Positions 5,849 to 13,899 of a DNA stretch of 22,009 nucleotides are shown here, in pieces. The notes under the pieces are model-generated. The model searched no databases, was not told where the DNA came from, and saw only the letters and a list, made by a program, of their open reading frames with translations. Position 1 is the first letter of the stretch, and every line of letters starts with the position of its first letter. Source of the stretch: an uncultured Treponema sp. (GTDB lineage Bacteria; Spirochaetota; Spirochaetia; Treponematales; Treponemataceae); assembly GCA_937890485.1 (NCBI GenBank), contig CALBXN010000248.1, positions 1 to 22,009 on the forward strand, given 5' to 3'. The position numbers were made by a program, and so were the translations under genes.

Positions 5849-7354
5849 TTATCGGTCATAAGATGAGTCAAAATTTAATTCTTTACGATATTTTGCCACA
5901 GTACGGCGAGCAATACTTATTCCTTTTTCTGCCAATTTTTCTGATAATTTTTGGTCAGAAAGATTTTTTCCATCATCTTGTAAAATTGATAACAATTCCT
6001 GTTTTATACTTTCTTTTGAAAGAATTTTTTCTTTTGTATTTTTATTTTCAAAACTTGAATTAATATTAGAACCACTTTCTTTTAATTGAACGCTAACTGC
6101 ATTAGAAAAAAAGTATTTTATTTCAAATAATCCCCATTCACATTGAAGATATTTTCCATTAGAAATTCTAGAAACCGTTGTTTCATGAACACCAATATCT
6201 TCTGCAACATCTTTTAATCGTAAAGGTTTTAGAAATTTTGGACCTTTTTCAAAAAATTCTTTTTGTTTTTTTACAAGTTCCATACAAACTTTTACTAAAG
6301 TTAAATTTCTTTGCTCTACTGCTTCTAAAAATAATTTTGCATCTTTTACAGCTTTTTTTGTTTGAGAATTTTCATTTTGATATTCTAAAAAATCTTTTGA
6401 GATTTTTACCACAGGCAAATTTGTTTTTACTAATTCAACAATAAAAAGATTGTTTTCTGAGGCATCGTTATTTTCTTCTCTAAGTTCTTCTTCCGAAAGC
6501 TGACGAACCAAAACATCTGGACCTATAAAAACAGAACTTTCTACAAAAAATTCTCTAGCAGGATAAGGGTCTAAACTACGAATAAAATCAATAGAAAGTT
6601 CTACTTGGGATAAGGTACAAGAAATTCCTTTTTCATTTAATTTTTTATGAACATAACTTGGTCTAGATTTTTCTAAAAGTTCAAAATTTGAATGTAGAAT
6701 TTGTAAAATTAAATTTTTAGTTTCAGTATCTATATTTTGTGCAAAATTAGTTTCGTCTTTCTCTAAAGAAAATAATTTTTCTTTTGCTTGTATTTCTAAA
6801 CTTTCTTGTAAATTTTTACAAATAACGCCTATAGGATAAAATTTTTGAATTTTTGGTAAAACATCAAGAGCTTTTTGATAAACGGACTTTTCTGTAAAGT
6901 TTTCCACAGAATTTTCCACAGGCTGATAAAAATCTGAAAACATTTCTTCTAGTGGAATCAAAAAATAACCTTTGTCATCTAAAGACTGAATTATTCTTTT
7001 TGCAATAGATTTTTCATCCTCGGATAAAGAAGAAACTCTTAATTGCATTAAAAGATTTTCTTGTAAAGTTTCATTCCTTGAAGGAGAACTTTCCAAAAAT
7101 GACTGAAACACATCCGAATCCGATGAATGTGAAACTGTATCATAATCTTTTTTTGAAGGATTAAGTTTAATTGTAGGATTTTCTATAGAAACATCTCTTA
7201 CTATTTCTAAAGCAGGATTTTTTTCAACTTCCTCATAAATCTTTTCTGAAAGTTCTATCGTTGGAATAGACAAAAGATTTATCGATTGTATCATTTGATA
7301 AGAAAGTTTTTGTTGTTGAGAAAGTTGTTGTTTAAATCCTAGATTTTGTTCCAT
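5849..7354 (-). CDS. rpoN: RNA polymerase sigma-54 factor
   Basis: The protein has 501 residues. The Gln/Leu-rich region I is at the N-terminus (FKQQLSQQQKLSYQMIQSIN, LLSIPTIELSEKIYEEVEKN). A core-binding region follows, then an HTH (HETTVSRISNGKYLQC). The RpoN box (ARRTVAKYRKEL) lies near residues 482-493 and recognises the -24 element. Sigma-54 needs AAA+ enhancer-binding activators, none of which lie in this window. The segment between region I and the core-binding part is acidic and Ser/Asn-rich, with a longer linker than in enteric proteins. It heads the minus-strand operon and is divergent from the DUF1015 gene, with only 62 bases between start codons. Confidence 0.95.
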   Translation of the reverse strand: MEQNLGFKQQLSQQQKLSYQMIQSINLLSIPTIELSEKIYEEVEKNPALEIVRDVSIENPTIKLNPSKKDYDTVSHSSDSDVFQSFLESSPSRNETLQENLLMQLRVSSLSEDEKSIAKRIIQSLDDKGYFLIPLEEMFSDFYQPVENSVENFTEKSVYQKALDVLPKIQKFYPIGVICKNLQESLEIQAKEKLFSLEKDETNFAQNIDTETKNLILQILHSNFELLEKSRPSYVHKKLNEKGISCTLSQVELSIDFIRSLDPYPAREFFVESSVFIGPDVLVRQLSEEELREENNDASENNLFIVELVKTNLPVVKISKDFLEYQNENSQTKKAVKDAKLFLEAVEQRNLTLVKVCMELVKKQKEFFEKGPKFLKPLRLKDVAEDIGVHETTVSRISNGKYLQCEWGLFEIKYFFSNAVSVQLKESGSNINSSFENKNTKEKILSKESIKQELLSILQDDGKNLSDQKLSEKLAEKGISIARRTVAKYRKELNFDSSYDR

Positions 7355-7377
7355 ATTCTTTTCTTACCACTTAATGT

Positions 7378-7383
7378 AGTATA
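7378..7383 (-). promoter_or_regulatory. Extended -10 element for the rpoN operon
   Basis: On the minus strand the sequence reads TGCTATACT, an extended -10 (TGnTATACT), 24 bases before the rpoN ATG; no good -35 is visible, as is common for extended -10 promoters. Confidence 0.55.
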
Positions 7384-7404
7384 GCATATTTTTTCACACT
7401 TCTG

Positions 7405-7410
7405 TATACT
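7405..7410 (+). promoter_or_regulatory. -10 element abutting the DUF1015 start codon
   Basis: TATACT ends six bases before the ATG at 7417, and no ribosome site is present between them. If used, the transcript would begin at or next to the start codon, giving a leaderless or near-leaderless mRNA. Confidence 0.5.
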
Positions 7411-7416
7411 AAAAAT

Positions 7417-8775
7417 ATGAATTTACTTGAAACTTACGGATTAAAAATTCCGCAGATACTTTTGCCAAAAGACAAAGCAAACTTAAAAAAATGGTCAGTT
7501 ATCGCATGCGACCAGTACACACAAGACAAAGATTACTGGAAAAAAGTTGAACAAGAAGTTGCAGATTTTCCATCAACTTTAAAAATCACACTTCCAGAAG
7601 TTTACCTTGGAGATTCTGATAAACAAGACAGAATCAATAACATCAATAAAACAATGAAAGAATATTTAAGTAACAATATTTTTTCTTCTCCTGTAGAAGC
7701 TATGATTTATATTGAAAGAACTACAGGTTACGGTAGAATGCGAAAAGGTTTAGTTACTGCAATTGATCTTGAAACTTACGATTGGAAACCTTTTAGTACA
7801 GCATTAATTCGTGCAACAGAAGCAACAATTTTAGATAGAATTCCACCAAGAATGGAAATCCGTAGAGATGCTCCTATTGAACTTCCACACATTATGCTTC
7901 TTGTAAACGATAGCGAAAAATCTCTTGTAGAAAAAACTGGAGAATTAGCAAAATCTAAATCAGCCCTATACGACACAGACTTAATGATGAACTCTGGGCA
8001 TATTACAGGTTGGCAAGTTTCTGATAAAGATGAAATTGCAAATGTAGAAAATGCTCTTAATCAAATTGTAAAAAAACAAACCCAAAAAGACGGTTCTATT
8101 TTTGTGTTTGCTGTAGGCGACGGAAATCACTCTTTAGCAACAGCAAAAGCAATTTGGGACGAATTAAAAACTAAAAACGGCGGAACAAAAAATTCAGATG
8201 GTTCAATTTCAATTCCACAAGGAATGGAAAATCATAACGCAAGATTTGCACTAATCGAAATTGTAAATATTTATGATGATGGATTAACTTTTGAACCAAT
8301 TCACAGAGTTTTATTCAATGTTGAAAATCTTTTAGAAAAAGTTGCAGAGCAATTTAAAAAAATAAATTGTTTTGTTGGAATAGAAGAAGTTTCTTCAGAA
8401 AAAGATTTAGCAAATGCTGTGGAAAACTCAAATGCAGATTTTGGTTTTGTTTTTGAAGAAAACGGAAAAGTTACTTACAAAGTTTTAAAAACAAATATTC
8501 AAGAATTAGCTGTTAGCAAACTTCAACCTGCACTTGATGAAATTCTTGCAGATTGCAAAAAAGAAAATATTGATTGCGAAATTGATTATATTCACGGAAC
8601 TGAAGAAGTTTTTAGACTTGGTGGAAAAAACAACGCAACTACAATTTTACTACCGCCAATTGCAAAAGATACTTTCTTTGCCACAATAGCAAATTCAGGA
8701 CCACTTCCAAGAAAAAGTTTTTCTATGGGAGAAGCAAGCGAAAAAAGATTTTACATGGAATGTCGTCAATTATAA
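7417..8775 (+). CDS. DUF1015 family protein of unknown function
   Basis: The protein has 452 residues, typical for DUF1015. It has no signal peptide or membrane segment and is probably cytosolic. Landmarks are IACDQYTQDKDYW (residues 29-41), ERTTGYGRMRKGLV (100-113), the Arg-rich stretch ATILDRIPPRMEIRRDAPIE (136-155), and VGDGNHSLATAKA (233-245), the most conserved block, whose Asp, Asn and His suggest a metal or phosphate site. No reaction has been firmly assigned to the family as far as I know. The start has no ribosome site but a -10 hexamer six bases away. hisB follows after 25 bases on the same strand, so the two are probably co-transcribed. Confidence 0.85.
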   Translation: MNLLETYGLKIPQILLPKDKANLKKWSVIACDQYTQDKDYWKKVEQEVADFPSTLKITLPEVYLGDSDKQDRINNINKTMKEYLSNNIFSSPVEAMIYIERTTGYGRMRKGLVTAIDLETYDWKPFSTALIRATEATILDRIPPRMEIRRDAPIELPHIMLLVNDSEKSLVEKTGELAKSKSALYDTDLMMNSGHITGWQVSDKDEIANVENALNQIVKKQTQKDGSIFVFAVGDGNHSLATAKAIWDELKTKNGGTKNSDGSISIPQGMENHNARFALIEIVNIYDDGLTFEPIHRVLFNVENLLEKVAEQFKKINCFVGIEEVSSEKDLANAVENSNADFGFVFEENGKVTYKVLKTNIQELAVSKLQPALDEILADCKKENIDCEIDYIHGTEEVFRLGGKNNATTILLPPIAKDTFFATIANSGPLPRKSFSMGEASEKRFYMECRQL

Positions 8776-8800
8776 AATTTAAATTTTTAAGGGATGAAAA

Positions 8801-9427
8801 ATGATAACAGCAAGAACAGCAAATATCGAACGAAAAACAAACGAAACAAAAATTTCACTTTCATTAAATCTTGATGGAACTGGAAAATACAACGTAAAAA
8901 ATCCAATTGGTTTTTTTGATCACATGTTGCGTTCATTTTGTAAACATGGACTTTTTGATTTATCTGGTTCATTAGAAGGAGATTTAGAAGTAGACCAACA
9001 TCACTTAATTGAAGACACAGGAATTGCTCTTGGTTCTGCTTTTTATAAAGCACTAGGAAACTGTGCAGGAATTTACAGAAGTGGTTCTTGTCTTTATCCC
9101 ATGGATGAAGCCTTGTGTCGTGCCGCTGTAGATTTTGGTGGAAGAAGTTTTTTAGTTTGCAATGCTGAACTTACTGGAATTCCACTTGTATCAATAAATC
9201 AAGAAGGAAAAGAATCAAGTTTTCAAACAGACTGCTTTGAAGATTTCTGGCAAGGATTTGTAAGTTCTGCAAGATGTAACTTACACTTAGACACCTTACG
9301 AGGAAGAAGCGACCATCACAAAATGGAAGGTTTATTCAAAGCTGCATCTAGAGCAATTAGACAAGCCATAGAAATTGATTCAAGACGACAAGGTGAAATT
9401 CCTTCAACAAAAGGTGTCATAGTTTAA
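8801..9427 (+). CDS. hisB: Imidazoleglycerol-phosphate dehydratase
   Basis: The protein has 208 residues, a monofunctional HisB of normal size. It catalyses dehydration of imidazole glycerol phosphate to imidazole acetol phosphate, the sixth step of histidine synthesis. Manganese-binding signatures are visible: DQHHLIEDTGI at residues 65-75 and DHHKMEGLFK at 171-180, each with the paired histidines and an acidic residue. The usual Thr in the first motif (HHTxED) is Leu69 here, which leaves the metal ligands intact. AAGGGATG precedes the ATG. It follows the DUF1015 gene and is not in a classical his operon; hisG lies 2.3 kb away with its own promoter. Its last 11 bases overlap the end of the convergent MocR gene. 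Confidence 0.95.
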   Translation: MITARTANIERKTNETKISLSLNLDGTGKYNVKNPIGFFDHMLRSFCKHGLFDLSGSLEGDLEVDQHHLIEDTGIALGSAFYKALGNCAGIYRSGSCLYPMDEALCRAAVDFGGRSFLVCNAELTGIPLVSINQEGKESSFQTDCFEDFWQGFVSSARCNLHLDTLRGRSDHHKMEGLFKAASRAIRQAIEIDSRRQGEIPSTKGVIV

Positions 9428-10889
9428 TTTCTTGTAAAACTTGACATAAAATATGTGCAATTTCTTTTGCCTTTGTTTCATCAATATGAGCATAGCAAAA
9501 AATTAAGAAGCTTTCGGTACCGCCAATAAGGAGGTTTTTATCGGAAGCTTTTTTTATTATTGTCATATATAAATTGTCATATTTTATGTCATCTATTTTT
9601 GCAATAAAATGTAACCCTGCTTCTTCACCAAAAATTTTTATGTCAGGTATTGTCAACTTTAATTCTTTAATTAAGACATTTCTGCGTTGTTCATATAACT
9701 TTCTTGTACGATTAATATGACGCTCAAAATGTTTGTCATATATAAATTTATTTAAGACAAATTGTTCAATTCTTGACACCGTATTAGAATAATATGACAA
9801 ATCTTGACAAAATACTTTCATCAATCGTTTTGGCAAAACTAAATATCCAACTCTCATTGAAGGACTTAAAGATCTAGAAAAAGTACCAATATATAAAACA
9901 CAATCTTTTGTATCAAAACCTTGTAAAGCAGGAATAGAATTTCCTTGGTAGCGATAATCACTATCATAATCATCTTCAATTATGAAACGACAATTTGTCA
10001 TATTTTTTGTGTCATATTTAATGTCATAATTTGATAACTCATAAGCCCAAGATAAAAGTTCACTTCGTCTTGAAATTGGCATTGTAATTCCCATGGGATA
10101 TTCATGAGAAGGTGTACAGTAAACACAATCAATTTCAGTTTCATTTATTTCTTTTACAGAAATTCCATCTTTATCAAGATTTATTTTTTTTACGATAGCA
10201 CCATTGTCAGAGATTATCGATTCTGTTTTTTCATATCCCGGATTTTCAACTGCAAAAATTAATTTTTTATTTTCGTTATTTTTTTTTGTTGTGCTTACAT
10301 ATTTTTCTATAATTTTTACAGCTAAAGAAAGTAAATATTCAGTTCCTGCTCCAATGATAATTTGTTCATAAGAACATTTTACTCCTCTAGATTCATAAAG
10401 ATGATTTGCCAAAGTTTTTCTAAAATCTTCTTCTCCAAGTGAATTTCCTCTACAAAGAAATTTTTTAGAATTATTTCCACTTACGGCTTCTCGGTATAAA
10501 GTTTTTAAAACGCTTGAAGGAAAAATACTTTCATCAACTTGGCTAGAAGAAACATCTATCACATTTGATTTTAAATCTTCATTTGTTTTTAAATTTGTTT
10601 CTTTTATTTTTTGTTGTAAATTTTTTTCTGCATGATAAAAAACTTCTTGTACTTTTGTAACAACAAATCCACTTTTTGGAACTGACACAACATAGCCTTC
10701 TGCACAAAGTTGTTGATAAGCTGATTCAACTGTATTTTTACTTACCCCTAATTTTTTTGTTAGTTCTCTTACAGAAGGAAGTTTTGTTTTTTCTTTTAAA
10801 ATTCCATTTCTAATTTGATTAGCATAATATTCATAAATTTGTTTATAAAGAGGAATTTCTGCTGATTTAGAAAGATTTAATGTCAGCAT
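9417..10889 (-). CDS. MocR-type GntR regulator with an aminotransferase-like domain lacking the PLP lysine
   Basis: The protein has 490 residues from ATG 10889, which overlaps the gph stop by seven bases, so the genes are translationally coupled. Residues 10-75 are a GntR winged HTH (PLYKQIYEYYANQIRNG, LPSVRELTKKLGVSKNTVES). The remainder is a fold-type I aminotransferase domain with TPSHEYPMGITM and the cofactor-contacting IEDDYDSDYRY. The position of the Schiff-base lysine, normally GTFSK, reads GTFSR: Arg339 (codon AGA, bases 9873-9875), exactly 33 residues after the conserved Asp as in GabR. Family members use PLP as co-effector, so this one may bind PLP weakly, non-covalently, or sense another ligand. 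A longer reading to 11000 exists but falls inside gph and has no homology. Its targets are unknown; no pdxST or GABA genes are nearby. Confidence 0.85.
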   Translation of the reverse strand: MLTLNLSKSAEIPLYKQIYEYYANQIRNGILKEKTKLPSVRELTKKLGVSKNTVESAYQQLCAEGYVVSVPKSGFVVTKVQEVFYHAEKNLQQKIKETNLKTNEDLKSNVIDVSSSQVDESIFPSSVLKTLYREAVSGNNSKKFLCRGNSLGEEDFRKTLANHLYESRGVKCSYEQIIIGAGTEYLLSLAVKIIEKYVSTTKKNNENKKLIFAVENPGYEKTESIISDNGAIVKKINLDKDGISVKEINETEIDCVYCTPSHEYPMGITMPISRRSELLSWAYELSNYDIKYDTKNMTNCRFIIEDDYDSDYRYQGNSIPALQGFDTKDCVLYIGTFSRSLSPSMRVGYLVLPKRLMKVFCQDLSYYSNTVSRIEQFVLNKFIYDKHFERHINRTRKLYEQRRNVLIKELKLTIPDIKIFGEEAGLHFIAKIDDIKYDNLYMTIIKKASDKNLLIGGTESFLIFCYAHIDETKAKEIAHILCQVLQEIKL

Positions 10890-11653
10890 AAAAATTCTTT
10901 TAATTCTCCTGCAAAATCTAAATAAAAATCTGGAGACAATTCTTGAAGTGTATCTTTTTTTATTTTTCCATATCCACCAATAATTCCACAAGTAAGACAA
11001 CCTAAATTTTTACCTGCTTGAATATCGTAGTAAGAATCGCCAACCATCAAAGTATTTGTTAAAGAAATTTTTTGTTCACAAGTTTTTTCCATCAAATTAA
11101 CTGCCAAAGCTAAACCATCTGGAGCAGGTTTTGTTTTTCCTGTATCTTCAGGACCAATTACACAATCAAAAAAAGAATAAATTTGAAATAAAGTTAAAAT
11201 CTTTTTTGAAAGAACTGCTGGCTTATTTGAAACTACACTTAGTCTAATATTTTTATTTTTACAAAATTCAAGTAAATCTAAAACCATTGGATATAATTTT
11301 GTATTTTCGATGGAATGTGCTTTATAATATTCAATGTACCAAGAAAGCATTTTTGCAAAATCTTCATCATTTACAGGAAAATCATTAGGAAGATTTTTTA
11401 CTTCCATCCGTTTATTATCGGAGGAAACAACTTCTGTGATTTTCAACACATCAGAATATCCTAATGAAGTAGCAAGAGAACGAGCAAGTAAAACTCTCGC
11501 ACCATTTCCAATAAAATTTGTAATTAATGAATTATCAATAGAAGAAAAACCAAAATGAGTTAATGTTTTATTTATACTTTGCGCCATATCTGGAGCAGAA
11601 TCAATAATTACTCCATCTAAATCAAAAATTATTGCTTTAATTGACAAATTCAT
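10883..11653 (-). CDS. HAD-superfamily phosphatase, phosphoglycolate phosphatase-like
   Basis: The protein has 256 residues. Motif I is DLDGVIID with nucleophile Asp11 and Asp13. Motif II is VVSNK (residues 140-144). The motif III lysine is probably in GKTKPAPDG (172-180), and motif IV is GDSYYD (205-210). This is the Gph pattern with an alpha-helical cap (residues 20-115), slightly longer than the 220-230 usual for Gph. It likely dephosphorylates small phosphorylated metabolites such as 2-phosphoglycolate; exact substrate cannot be read from sequence. The start ATG has only a weak GAGAT-type ribosome site. It is co-transcribed with, and overlaps, the MocR gene, which suggests the regulator controls or senses something linked to this enzyme. 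Confidence 0.8.
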   Translation of the reverse strand: MNLSIKAIIFDLDGVIIDSAPDMAQSINKTLTHFGFSSIDNSLITNFIGNGARVLLARSLATSLGYSDVLKITEVVSSDNKRMEVKNLPNDFPVNDEDFAKMLSWYIEYYKAHSIENTKLYPMVLDLLEFCKNKNIRLSVVSNKPAVLSKKILTLFQIYSFFDCVIGPEDTGKTKPAPDGLALAVNLMEKTCEQKISLTNTLMVGDSYYDIQAGKNLGCLTCGIIGGYGKIKKDTLQELSPDFYLDFAGELKEFLC

Positions 11654-11681
11654 AGTATTAATATCTCATTTTTTAGAATAC

Positions 11682-11710
11682 TTGTAAAGGCAAGTAAAAT
11701 ATTTTATAAT
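11682..11710 (+). promoter_or_regulatory. Sigma-70 promoter of hisG
   Basis: TTGTAA at 11682-11687 and consensus TATAAT at 11705-11710 with exactly 17 bases between. Start is expected near 11717, giving a leader of about 26 bases that carries AGAGGAT; the leader is too short for an attenuator peptide. Confidence 0.75.
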
Positions 11711-11742
11711 GATATAAAATAGTAAAAAGATAGAGGATTTAT

Positions 11743-12597
11743 ATGGATAAATTGAAAATTCTATTACCTAAAGGTCGAATTTATGACAATGTAGTTGAAC
11801 TTTTTAATGGAGCTGGAATTAGCATTAAATTACCAGAGCGCGCTTATCGACCAACTGTAAATCAAGATGATTTAGAAGCAAAAGTTATGAAGCCACAAAA
11901 TATCGGAAAACTTTTGGAACTAGGAGCTCACGATGTTGGTTTTACAGGTCGTGACTGGATTGAAGAAACAAGTGCCGATGTTGAAGAAATTATGGATTTA
12001 GGTTTTGACAAAGTACGAATTGTTGCAGCTGTTCCAAATGCTATTGATGATAATCAATTAAAATCAAAACGAGTTATTGTTGCAACTGAATACGAAAATA
12101 TTTCTAAACGCTGGTTAGATTCAGAAAAAATTGATTCACTTGTTGTAAGAACTTATGGTGCAACAGAAGTTTTTCCACCAGATGATGCAGATATGATTAT
12201 AGATAATACAGCAACTGGAAGAACACTTGTAGAAAATGGATTAAGAATTGTTGATACAATTATGACAAGTTCTACACGTATGTTTGCATCAAAAGAAGCA
12301 ATGAAAGATCCAGAAAAGAAAAAGAAAATTCTTGAACTTAAAATGCTTTTTGAAGCTGTATTAGATGCTCGTGATAGAGTTATGTTAGAAATGAACGTAA
12401 CTAAAGAAAACTTTGATGCTCTTGTAAAAGGATTACCTTCTATGAGAAGCCCTACAGTTTCTCCACTTTATGGTGATGATGGTTTTGCTGTTAAAATTGC
12501 TGTAAAAAAAGGCGAAGTTCCAAATCTTTTACCAAAACTAAAAGAACTTGGTGCTACAGATATTCTTGAATATCAACTAAGAAAAGTAATGAACTAA
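11743..12597 (+). CDS. hisG: ATP phosphoribosyltransferase, long form
   Basis: The protein has 284 residues, the length of the hexameric long form with a C-terminal regulatory domain. It catalyses the first step of histidine synthesis, joining ATP and PRPP. Visible landmarks are KILLPKGRIYDNV (strand and glycine loop), VGFTGRDWIEE, and the PRPP-binding stretch ADMIIDNTATGRTLVENGL. Residues from about 210 on (MRSPTVSPLYGDDGFAVKIA, LPKLKELGATDILEY) form the ACT-like histidine-feedback domain, so inhibition by histidine is expected. No hisZ is therefore required. It has its own promoter and is closed by a strong terminator, so it is a single-gene unit rather than part of a his operon. Confidence 0.95.
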   Translation: MDKLKILLPKGRIYDNVVELFNGAGISIKLPERAYRPTVNQDDLEAKVMKPQNIGKLLELGAHDVGFTGRDWIEETSADVEEIMDLGFDKVRIVAAVPNAIDDNQLKSKRVIVATEYENISKRWLDSEKIDSLVVRTYGATEVFPPDDADMIIDNTATGRTLVENGLRIVDTIMTSSTRMFASKEAMKDPEKKKKILELKMLFEAVLDARDRVMLEMNVTKENFDALVKGLPSMRSPTVSPLYGDDGFAVKIAVKKGEVPNLLPKLKELGATDILEYQLRKVMN

Positions 12598-12610
12598 ACT
12601 TATTAACTAC

Positions 12611-12676
12611 AAAAAAAGGAAGGCAAAAATGACCTTGACGCTACGCTAGTCGGTCATTTTTACCTTCCTTTTTTTT
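12611..12676 (+). terminator. Long intrinsic terminator after hisG
   Basis: Arms at 12611-12634 and 12652-12675 pair over about 24 positions with one mismatch (C12624). The hairpin is followed by a T run. Because one arm opens with an A run, it can also act on the minus strand. A weaker hairpin (AGAGG/CCTCT) follows around 12713-12734; otherwise nothing is seen up to the tRNA promoter. Confidence 0.9.
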
Positions 12677-12787
12677 ATTATAAGCTTATCTCTTACTTTT
12701 TTGGGTAGAAAAGGAAAAAAGAGGTAAATTTCCTCTCTCTTTTTGTTAATAATAACTTTCTTCTTTTTTTATATAGTACTAAACTAC

Positions 12788-12816
12788 TTGATTTTTTATT
12801 TCAAATATGATATTTT
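12788..12816 (+). promoter_or_regulatory. Promoter of tRNA-Leu
   Basis: TTGATT at 12788-12793, a 17-base spacer, and TATTTT at 12811-12816 give a start near 12823, five bases before the mature tRNA. Confidence 0.6.
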
Positions 12817-12827
12817 TTTAAAAGCAA

Positions 12828-12910
12828 GCCGGCGTGGTGGAATGGTAGACACGTTAGACTCAAAATCTAATGCGGGCGACTGCGTAAGAGTTCAAGTCTC
12901 TTCGCCGGCA
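12828..12910 (+). tRNA. tRNA-Leu (anticodon CAA)
   Basis: Acceptor arms GCCGGCG (12828-12834) and CGCCGGC (12903-12909) pair fully, with discriminator A12910. The anticodon stem TTAGA/TCTAA holds the loop CTCAAAA, placing anticodon CAA at 12861-12863, which reads UUG. A long class II variable arm follows, then the T arm AAGAG-TTCAAGT-CTCTT. The 3' CCA is not encoded, so it must be added enzymatically. Confidence 0.95.
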
Positions 12911-12968
12911 AAAAAGACCTAATCAAGATTTCTTCAAAATGAAGTTGTTTTGATTAGGTCTTTTTTTT
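12911..12968. terminator. Bidirectional terminator after tRNA-Leu
   Basis: A stem of about 16 bp pairs 12911-12926 with 12950-12965 (core AGACCTAATCAA/TTGATTAGGTCT). A smaller CTTC/GAAG hairpin (12932-12944) lies in the loop. T runs occur on both strands, so it also serves the convergent ferredoxin gene. Confidence 0.9.
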
Positions 12969-13002
12969 CATCATAATAAGTCTAACACAATTGTGTTTTA
13001 TT

Positions 13003-13899
13003 TCATTTTATAGCACCAAAGTGACATTTTGACTTACATTCTCCACAGCGAATACATTCTCTATCATTAATTTCAAGAGTATCCATTTTGCAAGAGTTTA
13101 CACAGGCGTTACAATGTGTACATTTTGTGCTATCCACTTTTATTCCAAAGACTGCTTTTTTATTAAAGAAAGAATAAATTGCGCCTAGTGGACAAAAAAA
13201 TCTACAAAAAGGCCGAAACATAAAAACTGACCACAAAATAAATGCTATTGCTAAAATCGTTTTCCAAGAAAATAAAAATCCTATGGCACTACGCAAAGTT
13301 TCATTCATTATGACTAAAGGCCAACCAGCAAAAATTGTTCCTTCTGGACAAAGCCATTTGCAAAAGAAAGGAGACGCAAATCCATCTTTAAAATAAAATG
13401 CTAAAGGAAGTGCAACACACATTACAGCTAATATTACATATTTTAAAAGAGACAACTTACGAGTAATTGGGCGTAATTTTTTTGTGTGATAAATTTTTGG
13501 TGTTGGAATCTTAAAAAGTAATTCTTGAAATAATCCAAAGGGACACAAAAAAGAACAAATTAATCTACCAAACAATGTTCCAATCAGTAAGAAAAAACCT
13601 GTAATAAAAAAAGGGAATTTTCCACTGGCTAAAGTATTTTGTAATGCTCCCAAAGGACAAGAAGAAATTGCTCCTGGGCATGAATAACAATTTAGCCCCG
13701 GAACACAGACTTTTTTTAAGCCAGTTTGAGAAATTGTGCCATTAAACCAATGAGTTACATCTGCATTGTAGATTAAAGCAGAAAATACTTGGATAAGCCG
13801 TCTTTTTAGTGTGGGATTTTTTTGAGTAAAAGTTTTAGATTTATCGCTTTCAAAGCTTTTGTTTTCTTGTTGAGTGGATTCTGATTGCAAATTAGCCAA
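13003..13899 (-). CDS. NapH-like membrane polyferredoxin (4Fe-4S binding protein)
   Basis: The protein has 298 residues. A hydrophilic N-terminus (1-30) is followed by Cys-rich loops: C65-x5-C71-xx-C74-x6-C81, C115-xxx-C119, C180-xxx-C184 and C232-xxx-C236, each CxxxCP typical of the NapH/CcoG-type integral membrane family. Hydrophobic segments lie near 95-118, 152-170 and 213-229. The C-terminus carries two [4Fe-4S] ferredoxin motifs: C260-xx-C263-xx-C266-xxx-C270 and C282-xx-C285-xx-C288-xxx-C292. It probably moves electrons across or along the membrane. It is the third gene of an operon with a TlpA-like thioredoxin and a small CXXC protein, suggesting it supplies reducing power to the exported thiol system. 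Its start overlaps the microprotein by eight bases. Confidence 0.88.
   Translation of the reverse strand: MANLQSESTQQENKSFESDKSKTFTQKNPTLKRRLIQVFSALIYNADVTHWFNGTISQTGLKKVCVPGLNCYSCPGAISSCPLGALQNTLASGKFPFFITGFFLLIGTLFGRLICSFLCPFGLFQELLFKIPTPKIYHTKKLRPITRKLSLLKYVILAVMCVALPLAFYFKDGFASPFFCKWLCPEGTIFAGWPLVIMNETLRSAIGFLFSWKTILAIAFILWSVFMFRPFCRFFCPLGAIYSFFNKKAVFGIKVDSTKCTHCNACVNSCKMDTLEINDRECIRCGECKSKCHFGAIK

Noticed and set aside
10890..11000. N-terminal extension of the MocR gene
   Set aside because: It is the reverse frame of gph's end, rich in Trp/Arg/Phe, and the GntR domain begins right after ATG 10889.
11711..11742. Histidine attenuator before hisG
   Set aside because: The leader is only about 26 bases and has no run of His codons or alternative hairpins.
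12828..12968. tRNA-Leu as an integration site
   Set aside because: No duplicate of the tRNA 3' end and no integrase were seen in the window.
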